Of a stretch of 64,000 bases of DNA, positions 9,901-20,548 are shown in pieces; the stretch's first letter is position 1; each line of letters begins with the position of its first letter. The position numbers were made by a program, and so were the translations under genes. This DNA comes from Owenia fusiformis. Taxonomy: Eukaryota > Annelida > Polychaeta > Sabellida > Oweniidae. The stretch covers positions 22,242,822 through 22,306,821 of the forward strand of contig CAIIXF020000008.1 of NCBI GenBank assembly GCA_903813345.2. Direction: 5' to 3'. Below the pieces are notes generated by a model. It was given only the letters and a program-made list of their open reading frames with translations, did not search any database and was not told the DNA's origin.

Positions 9901-11950
9901 TGACTTTTGATTTAACATTTTACCTTCAATGACCTTCTCAAGGTCAAAAAAGGTCAAAAAGGTCTGTTTTCAACTTGCTTCAAATTGACTAAATTTTTTT
10001 TTCAAAATCATCTACGTGTTCTCAGAAATTCAAATCTGACTTTAGATTTGACTTAAGATTTGACATTTGACCTTCAATGACCTTCTCAAAGTCAAAAAAG
10101 GTCAAAAAGGTCTTTTTTCAACTTGCTTCAAATTGACTAAATTTTTTTTTTCAAAATCATCTACATGTTCTCAGAAATTCAAATCTGACTTTAGATTTGA
10201 CATTTGACCTTCAATGACCTTCTCAATGTCAAAAAAGGTCAAAAAGGTATTTTTTCATCTTGCTTCAAATTGACTAAATTTTTTTTCAAAATCATCTACA
10301 TGTTCTCAGAAATTCAAATATGACTTTAGATTTGACTTTAGATTTGACATTTGACCTTCAATGACCTTCTCAAGGTCAAAAAAGGTCTTTTTTCAACTTG
10401 CTTCAAATTGACTAATTTTTTTTTTCAAAATCATCTACATGTTCTCAGAAATTCAAATCTGACTTTAGATTTGACATTTGACCTTTAATGACCTTCTCAA
10501 GGTCAAAAAAGGTCAAAAAGGTCTGTTTTCAACTTGCTTCAAATTGACCAAATTTTTTTTTCAAAATCATCTACATCTTTTCAGAAGTTCAAATTTGACG
10601 TTACAAGTTCTCAGAAGTTCAAATCTGACTTTAGATTTGACCTTTGACCTTCAATGACCTTCTCAAGGTCAAAAAGGTCTTTTTTCAACTTGCTTCAAAT
10701 TGACTAATTTTTTTTTCAAAATCATCTACATGTTCTCAGAAGTTCAAATCTGACTTTAGATTTAACATTTGACCTTCAATGACCTTTTCAAGGTCAAAAA
10801 GGTCTTTTTTCAACTTGTTTTAACTTGCTTCAGATTGAACAATTTCTTTTTTCAAAATCATCTACAAGATCCCAGAAGCTCAAATCTTCAAAAACCTTCT
10901 TAAGGTCAAAAGGTATTTTCCAACTTGCTTTAAATTGACCAAATTGTTTTAGGTGGTGACATTTTGTCATGTTAATGCCTTGTCTCTAGAATTGTAAGCT
11001 TATATTATGATTTATCCCTTCTTTTCCAGAATCCAAAGATTCTTCTGTTAGATGAGGCTACAAGGTAAATATCAAATATATACTCTTGTCCCACCATCTT
11101 ATTGTCTCTAATTAAGTGACATGTACATTTAGAAGTCAGTGTAAAGAAATGATTGCCCTCTATTTTCCCTGTTTGAATAATTGCCAAAGTTAGTCTTTCT
11201 GTAAAATTATGGAAGAGCATCATTGTATACTGTATACGTTATTTGCAAAACCAATTATATTATTGATGCAAAGGCTGAATTTGGTTGTAGAAAAACTTTA
11301 AGCAGTAGCCAGTGTTTGCCAAATCTCCAGGGGGGTTCAAATTTGACAATTTTGCCCCAAAATCACTTGAAAGGTGCTCAAAATGGTGAAAACTACATGA
11401 TTTTGAAAATTATTTCTTTGAAAGAACCATCCTGTCTATCACTGTCTACAGACCTGTTGAGTTGACGATAATGTTTTTTCAATTTTTGAGGAGTGAGTCT
11501 GTGTGGAATAGTTCCAGAAATACCAAAGAAGATATTGAGAAGATATTGTCTCTTGGGAAAAATTTTCTATTATTGTGATACTTATATCTACCTGGCCTAA
11601 ACTGTGTATGACAATTAAGCCAAATACGGTCACCATATAAATGGAGGGAAACTCAGAAAATAAACATCAGTTTTTAATAAGCACTTCTACAATAATATGT
11701 TTTATAAATATCTCCCTTCAGTGCATTGGATGCTGAGAGTGAACATTTAGTGCAGGAGGCCCTGGAGAGGCTGATGGTAGGACGCACTGTCATCACTATT
11801 GCCCACAGACTCTCTACCATCAAGAACGCTCACAACATAGCTGTACTGGATGATGGCAAAGTCATAGAGATTGGCTCGTACACAGATTTAATGGCAATAG
11901 AGGATGGAATGTTTCGGAAGTTAGTTGAAAGACAAACAATCATGCAGTAA
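999..11950 (+). CDS. ABCB10: ABCB10-type mitochondrial ABC transporter, 3' part (ten exons)
   Basis: Exons: 999-1133, 3590-3736, 4029-4164, 4622-4717, 5972-6178, 6941-7020, 7716-7896, 8042-8085, 11030-11064, 11722-11950. All have GT-AG borders and phases that join into one 429-residue frame ending in TAA. The first exons encode the end of the membrane domain ([11 protein letters not shown]; then a conserved stretch containing [14 protein letters not shown]). The nucleotide-binding domain follows: Walker [10 protein letters not shown] in the 5972 exon, Q-loop at 7018-7020 (GTVSQ), signature LSGGQRQR split between the 7716 and 8042 exons, Walker B ILLLDEAT in the 11030 exon, and H-loop IAHRLST in the last. 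The match to vertebrate ABCB10 as I remember it is near-continuous. ABCB10 is a half-transporter of the inner mitochondrial membrane linked to heme synthesis. The targeting peptide and early helices lie outside the window. Several introns carry transposons or tandem repeats. Confidence 0.93.
1229..3329. mobile_element. Mariner-like element with long inverted ends, split by another element
   Basis: The ends are exact inverted copies starting CGAGGGGTGATCAATAAGTA and flanked by TA on both sides (1227-1228 and 3330-3331), the mariner/Tc1 target duplication. Inverted similarity runs inward for about 200 bp (to near 1430 and from near 3120), including a shared block around ggatatatc and ccttcacggaaataagg. 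The interior holds a second element at 1948-2958 and no intact transposase. It sits in the ABCB10 intron between the exons at 999 and 3590. Non-autonomous relic. Confidence 0.8.
1948..2958 (-). mobile_element. Nested mariner-like element with about 200-bp inverted ends and an N-terminal transposase piece
   Basis: TA-flanked ends read cagggtgtccc on the left and, inverted, cagtgtgtccc on the right; inverted similarity continues for about 205 bp (1948-2155 against 2745-2958). A minus-strand frame at 2295-2654 (119 aa) reads like the N-terminal helix-turn-helix of a mariner/IS630 transposase (residues such as [20 protein letters not shown], then a basic [10 protein letters not shown] segment). 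No catalytic domain is present. It interrupts the older element at 1229-3329, so it is younger. Confidence 0.78.
4180..4325 (-). mobile_element. Short copy of the GTCACCACC hairpin-end family
   Basis: Starts tatgtcaccaccaa and ends gtgacattttgtcatgtaagtgcctt, matching on the opposite strand the two termini of the family described at 44612-45226. It is about 145 bp, in the ABCB10 intron 4165-4621, with almost no internal sequence. Confidence 0.6.
4883..5953 (-). mobile_element. Mariner-like element with about 190-bp inverted ends and N-terminal transposase half
   Basis: Ends are cagggcgttcagtaagtaaa and its inverse, flanked by TA (4881-4882, 5954-5955). Inverted similarity reaches the cgggttctgcggagcaattt block at about 5045-5075 and 5767-5787. 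A minus-strand frame at 5104-5583 (159 aa) shows the paired helix-turn-helix region of a Mos1/mariner transposase: a segment with [15 protein letters not shown], then [13 protein letters not shown], the linker DEPRSGRPK, and [20 protein letters not shown]. The catalytic half is absent, so the element is non-autonomous. Its right end lies 18 bp before the exon at 5972. Confidence 0.85.
6303..6632. mobile_element. Small element with GGCGGAT inverted ends and G/C homopolymer interior
   Basis: The left end reads caggggcggatctgg and the right end, inverted, cactggcggattaggggg. The interior is dominated by runs of gggccc, aaaatttt and G or C homopolymers. It lies in the ABCB10 intron 6179-6940. A similar single end (cactggtggatccagaacc) occurs at about 60398. 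It resembles MITE ends common in animal genomes, but the superfamily is not assigned. Minus-strand frames here are composition artefacts. Confidence 0.6.
7021..7480 (+). repeat. About five copies of an 84-97-bp repeat starting at an ABCB10 splice donor
   Basis: Units begin at about 7021, 7118, 7211, 7295 and 7381, each with aggtgctctccatgtgt followed by cttggtgctttctggtggtt. The first unit begins directly at the exon 6941-7020 donor (CAG|gtaggtgctctcc). Reading frames across the array are repeat-derived. Confidence 0.85.
7485..7615 (+). repeat. 22-bp minisatellite
   Basis: About six imperfect copies of gcactctaggtgctttcctg plus gt. The core taggtgct is shared with the preceding longer-period array, so the two arrays are probably related. 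Confidence 0.85.
8753..8824 (+). tRNA. tRNA-like Pol III module, copy 1 (probably pseudo or SINE-type)
   Basis: Has an A box (TAGCTCAGTGG) and B box (GGTTCGATCCC), with D, anticodon and T stems that pair. The anticodon loop reads CCGGAAA, placing GGA as anticodon but with C instead of U at position 33. The acceptor stem uses several G-U pairs and a G-G mismatch at its end. Just outside, AGTCGGTCC and GGACTGACT can form a nine-pair stem (one G-T). A TTTTT run at 8831 would serve as a Pol III terminator. A functional tRNA is doubtful; a Pol III-competent tRNA-derived element fits better. Confidence 0.45.
9052..9123 (+). tRNA. tRNA-like Pol III module, copy 2
   Basis: Same sequence as copy 1, shifted by 299 bp, including A box, B box, C at position 33 and the following T5 run. 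Confidence 0.45.
9351..9422 (+). tRNA. tRNA-like Pol III module, copy 3
   Basis: Same as copies 1 and 2 except that the B box reads GGTTCGAACCC, closer to a standard tRNA T-arm. A T5 run follows. Confidence 0.45.
9571..10983 (-). mobile_element. Large copy of the GTCACCACC hairpin-end family with internal satellite
   Basis: The left end is a hairpin (tgtcaccaccaaaagtggtgaca); the right end reads ggtggtgacattttgtcatg then ttaatgccttgt. Between them are about eight imperfect repeats of 120-200 bp carrying caaatctgactttagatttg, gaccttcaatgaccttctca and caacttgcttcaaattgac. Sits in the ABCB10 intron 8086-11029, antisense to the gene. No protein frame. Structure resembles Helentron-derived non-autonomous elements (HINEs), which carry hairpins and internal tandem repeats; this class is an inference. 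Confidence 0.7.
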
Positions 11951-12690
11951 TGGATTTTCAATGAATGCCTATGTGGTCACCTTTTCTTCTCCCAATAATA
12001 AGAAGAGTTAAGATCATGTTTGCCTCACATTTCCTTCTCTTATAATACCCCTCCCCTCCTACTTATAACACATTTCACAGAGTTCCTTTATTGAAATTAT
12101 TTCCAAAATTACTAAATGACAAGAAATTTTTAGAAGTTATTAGATCCTCAGTTATATTTCACAATTTGGGGGCCTTTATCTCAAAAGATCTGACATTCAT
12201 TTAAGAAGTTATGAATTTGTGTTCCCTAAAGAACCCAGGGTGTAATAAACCATGCATATCTTATGTTTCTGAACATCTTCACAAATCAAATGGGAGAGGA
12301 AAGAAATGAAATGATTATGACCATTATTACATTTAAAACACAAAGACAGTGAAGATGTGAAGCAACCACCATGATGCGTATAAATGATGAATTACTCTAT
12401 TTATTAATGATTAGTAAGTTGGTTAATAGGTGGATAATGCCAATGGATATGGTGTGATTACTTGGAGCAAATATTAATATTATGAATTGTTGGTCTATAT
12501 GACGTTGCAGTCCGAATACTGAGAATTAAAGAGTGTCGTGTTCTGCATGAATATTGAAATATTCCTCAAATTACTACAGTAGTTTGAAGATATTTCTTTG
12601 TTCCTCAGAGTGAACATCAGCAGTAAGGCCAAGCCTGACTTAATTAATGTTGTGAAATGAAAATTATAATAAATGTAATATATTTTTTAA
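11951..12690. other. ABCB10 3' UTR and flank
   Basis: AT-rich sequence after the stop codon with the candidate polyadenylation signals; no other gene or repeat recognised. Confidence 0.5.
12244..12673 (+). promoter_or_regulatory. ABCB10: Candidate polyadenylation signals of ABCB10
   Basis: AATAAA hexamers occur at 12244-12249 and 12668-12673, about 300 and 720 bp after the stop codon. The second is followed by an AT-rich, then T-rich stretch. Either could end the 3' UTR; sequence alone does not choose between them. Confidence 0.4.
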
Positions 12691-12699
12691 ATCTCCAGT

Positions 12700-13440
12700 T
12701 TGTCTTATTTGTCAAGCCGATTTTTTGTTGGTTTTGAGATCTCTCTAAAGTATGACTTTATTATACCCAAATCAAAGGCATTTTACAGCAGATTCCAAAT
12801 ATTGTATTGTTTTATTCAGATTCAAGCCTTAAAAATCCGAAAAGGCCATCCAATGTTGGAATTTGCAGTAACTTTTTTTGATTGATTATGAAGAATAATT
12901 TTTGGCATGGTAATTATCCCAACAAACGAAGTTCGGTAGGGATATCGTGAAACTCAAATACTAGAGGATGGATTTGCTTCTAAATTAGTGGAAGGATGTA
13001 TATTAGTCAATAGTTTTAGGCAAATAATTTTTTTTTCAAGATGGCTGCCTCTTTAGAAATGGCGGGAATATTTGGCAAAAATCTTTAGTTTTTCATTTTA
13101 AACCAAAGGAATGAATATTATTGTTTGAAATTTTGATAGTATATCTGTATATTCAAAACATCTATCTATGTAACATATATTCCAAGTTTTTCCGCCTGAC
13201 CCCCAGGGGCCGTGTCAGGAAAACAGAAATTTGCGTTAATTTTGAGATCTTTCTAAAGTATAGGTTTATTATACTCAAATGAAAGCCAATTTAGAATAGA
13301 TTGCAAACTTTGTATCGTTTTCTAACTTGGGACTCAAAATTCAAAATGGCCGTCTTATGTTGGAATTTCGCAATAATTTTCTGATCTTTTCAAAGTAAAG
13401 TATGGCTATATTATACTCAAATTTAGGGTTTGAGGTCGTA
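12700..13440. repeat. Diverged duplicated block, partly mobile-element derived
   Basis: A segment near 12730-12885 (gagatctctctaaagtatg, ending gttggaatttgcagtaa) recurs diverged at about 13240-13375, with a third start near 13380. Between the copies is a partly palindromic motif at 12914-12944 (tatcccaacaaacgaa with gttcggtagggata); a motif of the same plan occurs at 38532-38560. Class unknown. Confidence 0.45.
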
Positions 13441-13596
13441 TAAACACCCCTGCCTGCTACAGCTATAGTATAGATTGTCACACATTTTACTGGATGAGCG
13501 TGGTGTAAAAGTGGTTTTGAAAAGTAGCAAATTTCTCTTCATATAGGTTATTTGTGGTTTATTATTATACATTGATTCTGAAATTATTGGTGTCTA

Positions 13597-14671
13597 CAGG
13601 GTGTCCCAGAACTCATGAGAATTTTTTGAGGGAGATATAAGGCATGGGTGATTTTTCTTCAAAGTATCGTTTCTTAAACACACTTTGGGGAATAACTGAC
13701 ATGAATTTCAGGCACATATCTTTTATATTTCCGAATTTATTGACATTTGAATTCTACATCGCCACAAACCCCGGAGTTATCGGGAAAATACAACAGTTTA
13801 TGTCACTTTTTGTCAATTTTATACAAATTCTCAACTATAAAACCAAAGTTTTTTGTATGAGCTTAGTTCAGGATTTTTCTCATATTGATGATGCACTTTG
13901 ATCAAACAATGTATAAACTTTGATAGAGACCCAATACATCAACAGATTGTACATTTGGTTTGCTAAAAGATCATTATGACTTGTTCCTGAGGGACTGAAA
14001 GAAATGTCCCCATTTGCTAGCCAATATGATCTTGCATATTGACAATGCACCAGTGAATAAGTCACTACATGCATGTCAGTAGTGCATCCAATTTACTTTC
14101 TATTGAGACTTCACAGTATATAGTAGCTCCATATACTTGCCAGATTTTGCTCTTCTAGACTTTTGATTTCTTTGGGAACCTTAAACAAAGATTAGTGAGC
14201 CATGTCACTGAAACGGAGGATGAATTGAGTCATATTGTTTCAGAGAACCCTACAGAAATGGCTATTGGACGATTTGGGAATGTGTATAAAGAGTAGCTAA
14301 AAAGACGACATCAACTGCAGATAATATGCTATAATAACTCTGTAGAGATACGTTAGCTGAATGTGTATGATCCTATTAACTAATGTACTGAAACACTGAA
14401 ATAATTCAATGAAAACAATGCTATTAGAGTAGAGAAGTTGTGTAAATATTATCAAAATGTGACGTAAATTGTTGTATTTCTCTGACTACTCCAGGGTTTG
14501 TGGCAATGTAGAATTCAAATGTCAATAAATTCGGAAATATAAAAGATATGTGCCTGAAATTCATGTCAGTTATTCCTCAATGTGTGTTTAATAAGTGTAT
14601 CAAATTTAAAGAAAAATCACCCATGCCTAATATCTCCCTCAAAAAATTCTCATGAGTTATGGGACACCCTG
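13597..14671 (+). mobile_element. Mariner-like element inserted in the foldback left arm, with catalytic-domain remnant
   Basis: TA-flanked inverted ends cagggtgtcccagaactcat (right copy cagggtgtcccataactcat), with inverted similarity of about 190 bp. The interior at about 14035-14300 translates, with stops and a shift, to mariner catalytic-domain sequence: ILHIDNAP, then a YLPDFALLDF-like stretch, FGNLKQRLVSHVTETEDEL and a degenerate tail. This is the part of the protein missing from the elements at 4883 and 1948. Insertion at TA is confirmed by the empty site in the right foldback arm near 18392. Confidence 0.82.
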
Positions 14672-16084
14672 TAGTTTTTCAGCGTTTTGGAAATATTCAG
14701 ATTTATACCCCCCTGGTTTAATTTTAAGGGGGGTACTTGGAAAGCCGTATATCATTCCTAGAATATAGAGTCAATCATCTTGATTTTTCCAGGTAATCAT
14801 GTACTTATCATGTCCTACCATTATGACAAGTTTCATTAAAGTTGATCAACTGGTTGCTATGGAAATGGAGATCATATGTTAAAAAGTACACATTTTCGTC
14901 AAAATGTAAGATACCCCATGAGACAAAACACATATTATTTTCATGAAATTGGAAGGAATCACCATGAAACCATTTTAGAAAACTTATTCAAAGTATATTT
15001 GATAATATTAAATCAACTGCTGTTTTATCTTATCCACACAGAGGAATCTATTGCTGATGATTATATGGCAATGCAAGTAAATTTAGAAAGGGGATGTGGC
15101 ACTTTTCCAAAGAATTCTTTATTTGTGTTCAACTTTTTGAGGAAAATAAGTAACCATTTGTCCTGAAATTAACAGATATTATTCACATCATTATGTTTGA
15201 CTATCATGTAAAATTTCATCAGTGTTGGATAACTGGTTACTATGGTAAACAGATTTATACCCCATTGGTATGATTTTAAGGGGGGTACAATGAAAGCCAT
15301 CTATAATTCTTAGAATATACAGCCATTCATCTTGATATTTACAGGTAATCAACTACTTATAATGCACTACCACTATAACAAGTTTCATTAATGTTTAACA
15401 CTTGGTAGCTATGGTAACAGAAATAATTTATTAAAAAATACACATTAAGGAGATACTATGTATAATTCCTGGAATATTCAATTAATCATCTTGATATTTA
15501 TGGGTAATCATCTGCTTATCATGTCTGACCAGTATGACAAGTGCCATCAATTTTGGTCAATTGGTTGCTATGGAAACAGAAATCATTTCTTCAAAATTGC
15601 ACATCAAGGGGGTACTATGTATAATTCCCAGAATATTTAATCAATCATCTTGATATTTACAGGTAATCATCTGCTTATCATGTCCTACCAGTATGACAAG
15701 TGCCATCAATGTTGGTCAATTGGTTGCTCTGGTAACAGAAATAAATTGTTAAAAAGTGCACATTAAGGGGATACTATGAAAGCCATGTATAATTCCTAGA
15801 ATATTCAATCAATCATCTTGATATTTACGGGTAATCATCTGTTTATATGTCCTACCAGTATAACAAGTGCCTCAATGTTGGTAATTTGGTTGCTATGGTA
15901 ACAGAAATCATTTGTTAAAAGAGTACACATTCTCTTAAAAATCTAAGACTCATGTAACCTTTGACATTAAGCACATAATATGTTCATCATTTTGGGAGAA
16001 ATAAGCATGGAAACATTTCATAAAACTTATCACATCTCATCAATCACAACAGTGGACGCTTAATTGCCATCACTGGTCATCAAC

Positions 16085-16714
16085 GTGTTACGCGGTAAAC
16101 ACGATACAAAAATATGTCATATTCCGCAACGAATATGGCATATTCACTTGCTGTGTATGACAGATTCACCTGCGGTATATGGCATACACACTAACCAATG
16201 AGAACGTGATACGGAAGTGCGCAATTGTCAATTGCATCGATTGAACGAACAAGTAAAACGTTATAAATTATTATAGTGATTACTGAATCAACAGAACTGT
16301 GTATCGAATATATTAACTTAGCAGAAGTATCAGTCACCAATCTAGCGTAATAAACTTACTCAATCAACCCAGGATTCATATATAAATACTCGACGCACTA
16401 ACTATATTGGTAATCCAGCGTAGTTTTACATTTATAGTCGATTCTCGCAACCATTTAAATCAAGGCTTTCTGTATCACGTTTTCACCTGCAGTATATGTC
16501 ATATTCACCTGTGGTGTATGGCATATTCCGCAAGTGAGTATGACTTCCGCAAGTGAGTATCGGGTATTCACTGAAATCAATGTATCGCATATTCACTGCG
16601 GAATATCGCATACTCACCTGCGGAATATGCCATATACCGCAGGTGAGTATGGCATATTCACCTGTATCACAATTACCGCACAACCCTGAATGTATGCCAT
16701 ATACCGCGTAACAC
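16085..16714. mobile_element. Small palindromic element with repeated ATATGCCATATTCACCTGCGG-like words
   Basis: Ends GTGTTACGCGGTA and its exact inverse. The interior carries many copies, in both orientations, of short words such as catattcacctg, cggaatatgccatatacc and gcaagtgagtat, mostly at 16485-16710. The frame on the minus strand here is repeat-derived. It sits at the centre of the foldback element. Confidence 0.6.
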
Positions 16715-17270
16715 AACGGACATGTTTTACACTCAGTGTAATACATGCTGTTGTTCTCAACTTTTTTTTATGTCTGATGGTTTTTTTCAACTGTTCATTG
16801 TTTTTAGAATTCATTAAGAAGCATTTCCAGTATTTTTAATTGGGTGTAATAGTTGTATTTATCTCTTAGTTTGTTTATTACAAGTGACGTGGTAACTTGT
16901 TGATGGCAAAATAGAGCCAAATTGGCCAGACCAACCCATTCCACCTGATGATCTCATAGACATATAGTCACATAAAGATTGCAACGGATGCTTTGACAGA
17001 AGTAGACGTTGAAAGATCTATGAATGAGGATTTTGATGCAAATGATATAAAAGATGACTAAGTGAGATCAGCTCATAATTTACTATGTCCCTACGCATAA
17101 TGTGACAGCCGCATTCTGCATAGTTTTATTATCATAAGCAAATACAATATATCAAATGGCCCAGATGAAATATCCATTGATTAAATATTATCAGACATAC
17201 TCAAAATAGGTTTTTAAAAATGTTTTCATGCTAATTCCTCCTAATTTGATGAAGATTTTCAATGTCTTAG
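16715..17270. other. Unique core of the foldback element
   Basis: Sequence between the small palindromic element and the right arm. No intact reading frame and no recognised domain; a short open stretch near 16905-16970 could be a gene remnant but is too short to name. Confidence 0.4.
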
Positions 17271-18501
17271 GGTGTGTCTTAAAACTTACGAAATGTGTAC
17301 TTTTTTAACAAATAGATTTCTACCCACATTTGACCCACATTGATGAAACTTGTCATCATGGTAGGACATGATAAGTAGTAGATTGTCTGTAAATATCATA
17401 ATGATTATTTTGATATTTAAGGAATTATAAATGGCTTTCATAGTACGTCCTAATGTGTACTTTTTAACAAATGATTTCTGTTACCATAGCAACCATTTGC
17501 CCTGCATTTATGAACTTTGTCATAGTGGAAGAACATGGTGAGTAGATAACTACCTGCCAATAACAAGATGATTGGTTAGATATTCTAGGAATTATATATG
17601 GCTTTCATAGTACCTCCCTTAATGTGTACTTTTGAAAAAATGATTTATGTTTCCATAGCAACCAATTGATACACATTGATGAAAATTGTCATGGTTGTAA
17701 GACATGATATGTAGACGATTACCTGTAAATATCAAGATGATTGGCTGTATATTCTAGGAATTATAGATGGCTTTCATTGTACCCCCATTAAAAATCATAC
17801 CAAGGGGTATAAATCTGCATAGTATAGTAACCAGTACACCAACACTGATGAAACTTTCCATGATAGTCAAACATAATGATGTGAATAATATCTGTAAATA
17901 ACAGGACAATTGGATATTTATTTTCTTCAAAAATTTGGACACAAGTTAAGAATTCTTTGGAAAAGTGCCACGTCCCCTTTCTAAATTAATTTGCATTGCC
18001 ATATAATCATGAGCAATAGATTTCACTGTGTGGATAGGATAAAACACCGCTTGATTTAATATTATCAAACATACTCTTAATAAGTTTTCTAAAATGTTTT
18101 TATGGTGTTTCTTTCCAATTTCATTAAAATAATGTGTGTTTTGTCTCATGGGGTGTCTTACATTTTGACGAAATTGTGTACTTTTTGACATATGATCTCC
18201 GTTTCCATAGCAACCAGTTGACTAACTTTGATGAAACTTATTACTTTTGTAGTACATGATAAGTACATGATTACCTGTAAATATCAAAATGATTGGTTGT
18301 AAATTCTAGGAATCTTACATGGCCTTCCTAGTACCCCCTCAAAATCAAACAAGGGGGGTATAAATCTGAATATTTCCAAAACGCTGAAAAACTAGACACC
18401 AGTATTTTCAGAATCAATGTAGAATCATGAACCACAAATAACCTACATGAAGAGAAATTTGCTACTTTTCAAAACCACTTTTACACCACGCTCATCCAGT
18501 A

Positions 18502-19380
18502 TTTATAAAAGGGAGATTTATTTTTTGACAAATCAATTTCACATTTATGGTGAACTTTCAGGATCTTCTCTTTGTGTGTATTGAGGAAAAGTGACATCTA
18601 TTTAGATTTCCCCATCAGGTATTAGCACACAGCAAGGCTTATGAAATATCCTCCAAATGAAATGAAGCAGTTCTAATACAAGGATTTATATTGGCTGTTA
18701 TACATGCATCCTTTGGACAATTCACTAGGTGCTGACAGAATCATTGTAAACAGATTACTTTATCTCCAAGACGATCTCAATAAACTTGAATAAACAAAAC
18801 TCCCTGTATTTTTTTAAAATGGACTGAGCCAGTTGATTACCTGGAGCTGCCATTTTGCTTTTATACGGGAAGCTTATCGTAACTCTTTAAATGCCTTTTT
18901 TAACCAATAAGCAATTTAGGGGATTTTCAACCTCTAAATCAATGAATTATTTATCATCCCACAAAAAACAATGATGTCATACAATATGGATAGGATTAAG
19001 TGTTAAAATAGACCATTGGAAGGTAACTAGATAAACAGAAATTCTAACTCCCCAATGTGCAAATATCACAGGGTACTAAAATTGTCCTTGCTAACTGAAA
19101 GCACCTCTTTGGGGACATGATGTAAAAAGTTTGACCCTCGGAATTGAGAAAAAATAACAAAACAGATAATTACTTTCACACGTACATAATCTTTACTGAT
19201 GAAAACATTTGGTTTTGCAATACAATAGGTCTGATAGAAAGCATTTGCCATTTATAATGTTACAATATTATATACTGACATAGAACAGTTACCAGTTACC
19301 GGTAATGGTACAACTATGAATAAAATGTTGCCTGATTGTCGGATTCATGTCCCACAATAGTAACAAGAACACAAATGTGT
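18502..19380. other. Intergenic, nothing recognised
   Basis: AT-rich sequence between the foldback element and the next repeat element. No frame, structured repeat or RNA gene was recognised. Confidence 0.5.
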
Positions 19381-19383
19381 ACA

Positions 19384-20548
19384 AAATGTCCCCACCAAGT
19401 GGTGATCCCATCAAATGGTTATCCTGAAAATGAGTAGACAATTAGACTTTACCAACACAATTTGAGGACGGAAAATCCAAAGTGGCCACCTTAAAATTTA
19501 CCCAGAATGCCAAAAATTTAGTCAGTTCTAGATTTTCATACTAAGAACCACCCCTGAAAATTTGAAATTGATCTATCAAACCATTCACCTAAAAACGCTT
19601 AGACAAGACTTTACAGGCAAGATTTTAAGACGGAAAATCCAAAATGGCTGCCTTGACATTTACCCAGAATGCAAAAAAACTAATCAATTCTAGATTTTCA
19701 TACTAAGGATCATTCCTGAAAATTTGAAATTGATCTACCAAACAGTTCACCTGAAAACGAGTAGACAAGACTTTACAGACAAGATTTTAGGACGGAAAAT
19801 CCAAAATGGCTGCCTTGACATTTACCCAGAATGCCAAAAAACTAATGAGATCTAGATTTTTATACTAAGAATCATCCCTGAAAATTTGAAATTGATCCAC
19901 CAAACGGTTCACCTGAAAACGCGCAGACAAGACTTCACAGACAAGATTTTAGGACCGAAAAATCCAAAATGGCCGACAATAAAAAAGTCCTTATGAGTTT
20001 TTGCTGATTTCCTTTAACAAAATTATCACATATAACTACTGTTAACAATAAAGTAGGCTTTTACAACAAAGTACATCTGAAATTATTTATAAAGCTACTA
20101 AATAGTTAAAGTATGAAAACTCAAAAACACCATTCAATATGATACAAAGTATTATCGCGCGCTAACTTTTCTTAAGACATTCAAAATGGCTGACATGACT
20201 GAGCTAGCAGGTCCAAAACCTAATCAGATCTAGAATGAAGTGAGCTGAACAAGATGTTAAAGTTTTAAAAGCAACTGTGAAGCAGTTTTTCTTAAAGTTT
20301 GCAGACAAGGATTTTAGCATTTGACTTCAAAATGGCCGACAGGAAGTAGGTTTCGAGTTAAATTTTTTTCATCCACATCTATAGGCACTCATAAGTTATC
20401 CCTGAAAATTTGAAGGTGATATCTGTAGCAGTTTTGGAGAAAACTGCTGGACGTACGGACGGACGGACGGACAGACGGACGGACGGACAGACAGTCGGAC
20501 GCGCCTAGGCCGACAATATGGCCCCACACTATGTGGTGGGGACATAAT
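19384..20548 (+). mobile_element. Element with CCCCAC hairpin ends and internal 165-bp repeats
   Basis: The left end has tgtccccacc and the right end ggtggggaca followed by taataa. The right end folds as a hairpin (gccccacactatgtggtggggac). About four imperfect repeats of roughly 165 bp (19420-19990) carry gacaagattttaggacggaaa and ttacccagaatgcc. A ggac/ggacagac microsatellite occupies 20455-20500. The plan copies that of the GTCACCACC family with a single base change in the terminal word, so the two are probably related. No coding capacity. Confidence 0.65.

Larger units (their letters stand above)
13490..18499. mobile_element. Foldback-like element, about 5 kb, with long subrepeated inverted arms
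   Basis: The left end ctggatgagcgtggtgtaaa and its inverse at the right end are flanked by TA. Arm similarity continues through blocks at 13500-13595 and 18390-18490, 14673-15170 and 17945-18390, and further inward. Both arms hold 158-168-bp subrepeats with atcatcttgatatttacagg (for example near 15325, 15483, 15643 and 15811, inverted near 17390, 17722 and 18270). Tandem subrepeats inside long inverted arms are the hallmark of foldback elements. The left arm is interrupted by a mariner-like element and the centre by another small element. No transposase frame was found. Confidence 0.75.

Noticed and set aside
16483-16814. Cysteine-rich minus-strand frames
   Set aside because: Arise from the palindromic word array in the small element at 16085-16714.
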